Below are positions 63,617 through 64,000 of a stretch of 64,000 nucleotides of DNA, one piece after another (position 1 is the stretch's first letter; each line of letters opens with the position of its first letter). The notes below the pieces were generated by a model. It saw nothing but the letters and a program-made list of their open reading frames with translations. It ran no database searches and was not told the origin of the DNA. The stretch comes from CADEDV01 sp048498035. Its GTDB lineage: Bacteria; Bacteroidota; Bacteroidia; Chitinophagales; Chitinophagaceae. The translations under genes and the position numbers were made by a program. The stretch lies in assembly GCA_048498035.1 (NCBI GenBank), contig JBEHYT010000005.1, positions 1 through 64,000 of the forward strand, read 5' to 3'.

Positions 63617-64000
63617 ATGCCAGAACAGATACATGTAATGATTGTGGAAGACGAATCCATTGTAGCAATGGATCTTGCTGCAGGACTGGAGCTTGATGGC
63701 TACGCTGTTACTGAAATTGCAGATAATTATGACGATGCCGTGCGGATCTTTTCGTCTAACCATGTGGATATTCTATTAATGGACATTCACATTCATGGTA
63801 ACAGGGATGGCGTGGAAACTGCCGCCGAATTAATGAAAATCCGGCAGGTGCCGTTGATCTATCTAACTGCCTTCACAGATGCAAAAACGGTGGAGCGGGT
63901 TAAAAATACCAACCCGGCCGCGTTCCTTACCAAACCTTATAATATTGATAATGTGCGGGTGGCAATCGACCTGGCGCTGCACAATTTCGCCGAGGCAAAA
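63617..64000 (+). CDS. Response regulator, truncated by the window end
   Basis: The frame from ATG 63617 stays open to the last base (128 codons visible). It is a CheY-like receiver: MIVEDESIVAMDL near residue 8 (acidic pair), phosphorylated Asp in ILLMDIHIHGNRDG near 55, Thr/Tyr in LIYLTAFTD near 85 and Lys in FLTKPYNID near 106. Residues after 120 begin a linker. The output domain lies outside the window, so the mode of action cannot be given. It is the cognate partner of the kinase 2 bp upstream. Confidence 0.92.
   Translation, partial: MPEQIHVMIVEDESIVAMDLAAGLELDGYAVTEIADNYDDAVRIFSSNHVDILLMDIHIHGNRDGVETAAELMKIRQVPLIYLTAFTDAKTVERVKNTNPAAFLTKPYNIDNVRVAIDLALHNFAEAK

Overview
The window looks like a chromosomal segment of a Bacteroidota bacterium, most likely from Chitinophagales/Chitinophagaceae. 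The evidence is the porT-ubiE gene pair, a secreted protease with a type IX secretion sorting domain, a split ATP synthase locus (atpD-atpC alone) with a short epsilon subunit, DUF3857/transglutaminase paralogs, Bacteroidota-type promoters (TTG-N19/20-TAnnTTTG) and a division/cell-wall (dcw) cluster in the usual Bacteroidota order. No rRNA, tRNA, CRISPR array, prophage or intact insertion sequence was recognised. The family-level placement is inference.

Layout. 1-5.4 kb: a minus-strand run of dihydroorotase, a short MutS-like ATPase, an M1 aminopeptidase and a membrane-anchored unknown. 5.4-9.3 kb: an outer-membrane beta-barrel protein (+), convergent with porT-ubiE (-), then engB (+). 9.3-13.3 kb: small exported proteins, a YkuK-type RNase H-like protein, a secreted metzincin with its small exported neighbour, and a CoA-binding protein. 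13.3-13.8 kb: a 361-bp gene-free element with inverted ends. 13.8-16.0 kb: a GbsR/MarR-regulated operon of two four-helix membrane proteins and a DCC-thioredoxin-like membrane protein. 16.1-19.1 kb: a luciferase-like flavin oxidoreductase and a phosphoesterase fused to a PQQ-type propeller. 19.2-28.7 kb (all minus): pyruvate dehydrogenase E2, dnaX, a GNAT-like protein, an L,D-transpeptidase lipoprotein, an MsbA-like ABC exporter and a glycosyltransferase. 29.0-35.2 kb (plus): a paralogous glycosyltransferase, an FkbM methyltransferase and two DUF3857 proteins. 35.4-41.8 kb: atpD-atpC, a DUF4197 lipoprotein, yqgE, a sensor kinase without a partner, a second copy of the 13.4-kb repeat, and queA. 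42.1-58.8 kb: mraZ-rsmH-ftsL-ftsI-murE-mraY-murD-ftsW-murG-murC-ftsQ-ftsA-ftsZ. 58.9-64 kb: an ABC-2 transporter pair, a TIGR01777 epimerase, and a TPR histidine kinase whose response regulator runs off the window.

How the genes work together. The dcw cluster supplies lipid II synthesis (MurE, MraY, MurD, MurG, MurC), the septal synthase pair FtsW/FtsI and the divisome core (FtsL, FtsQ, FtsA, FtsZ). murF and ddl are not in the cluster. The L,D-transpeptidase is also a wall enzyme. PorT belongs to the type IX secretion/gliding machinery, which would export the metzincin. The two glycosyltransferases, the FkbM enzyme and the exporter form a loose surface-glycan group. Several genes have a -7 box within about 10 nt of the start codon, suggesting leaderless mRNAs.

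Least-explained items: the TGTCCGGGGAAAA-ended repeat family with its attached 8-bp CGAATNNN tracts, the GbsR-DCC membrane operon with a perfect palindrome in its promoter, and a candidate MraZ operator array upstream of the dcw cluster.
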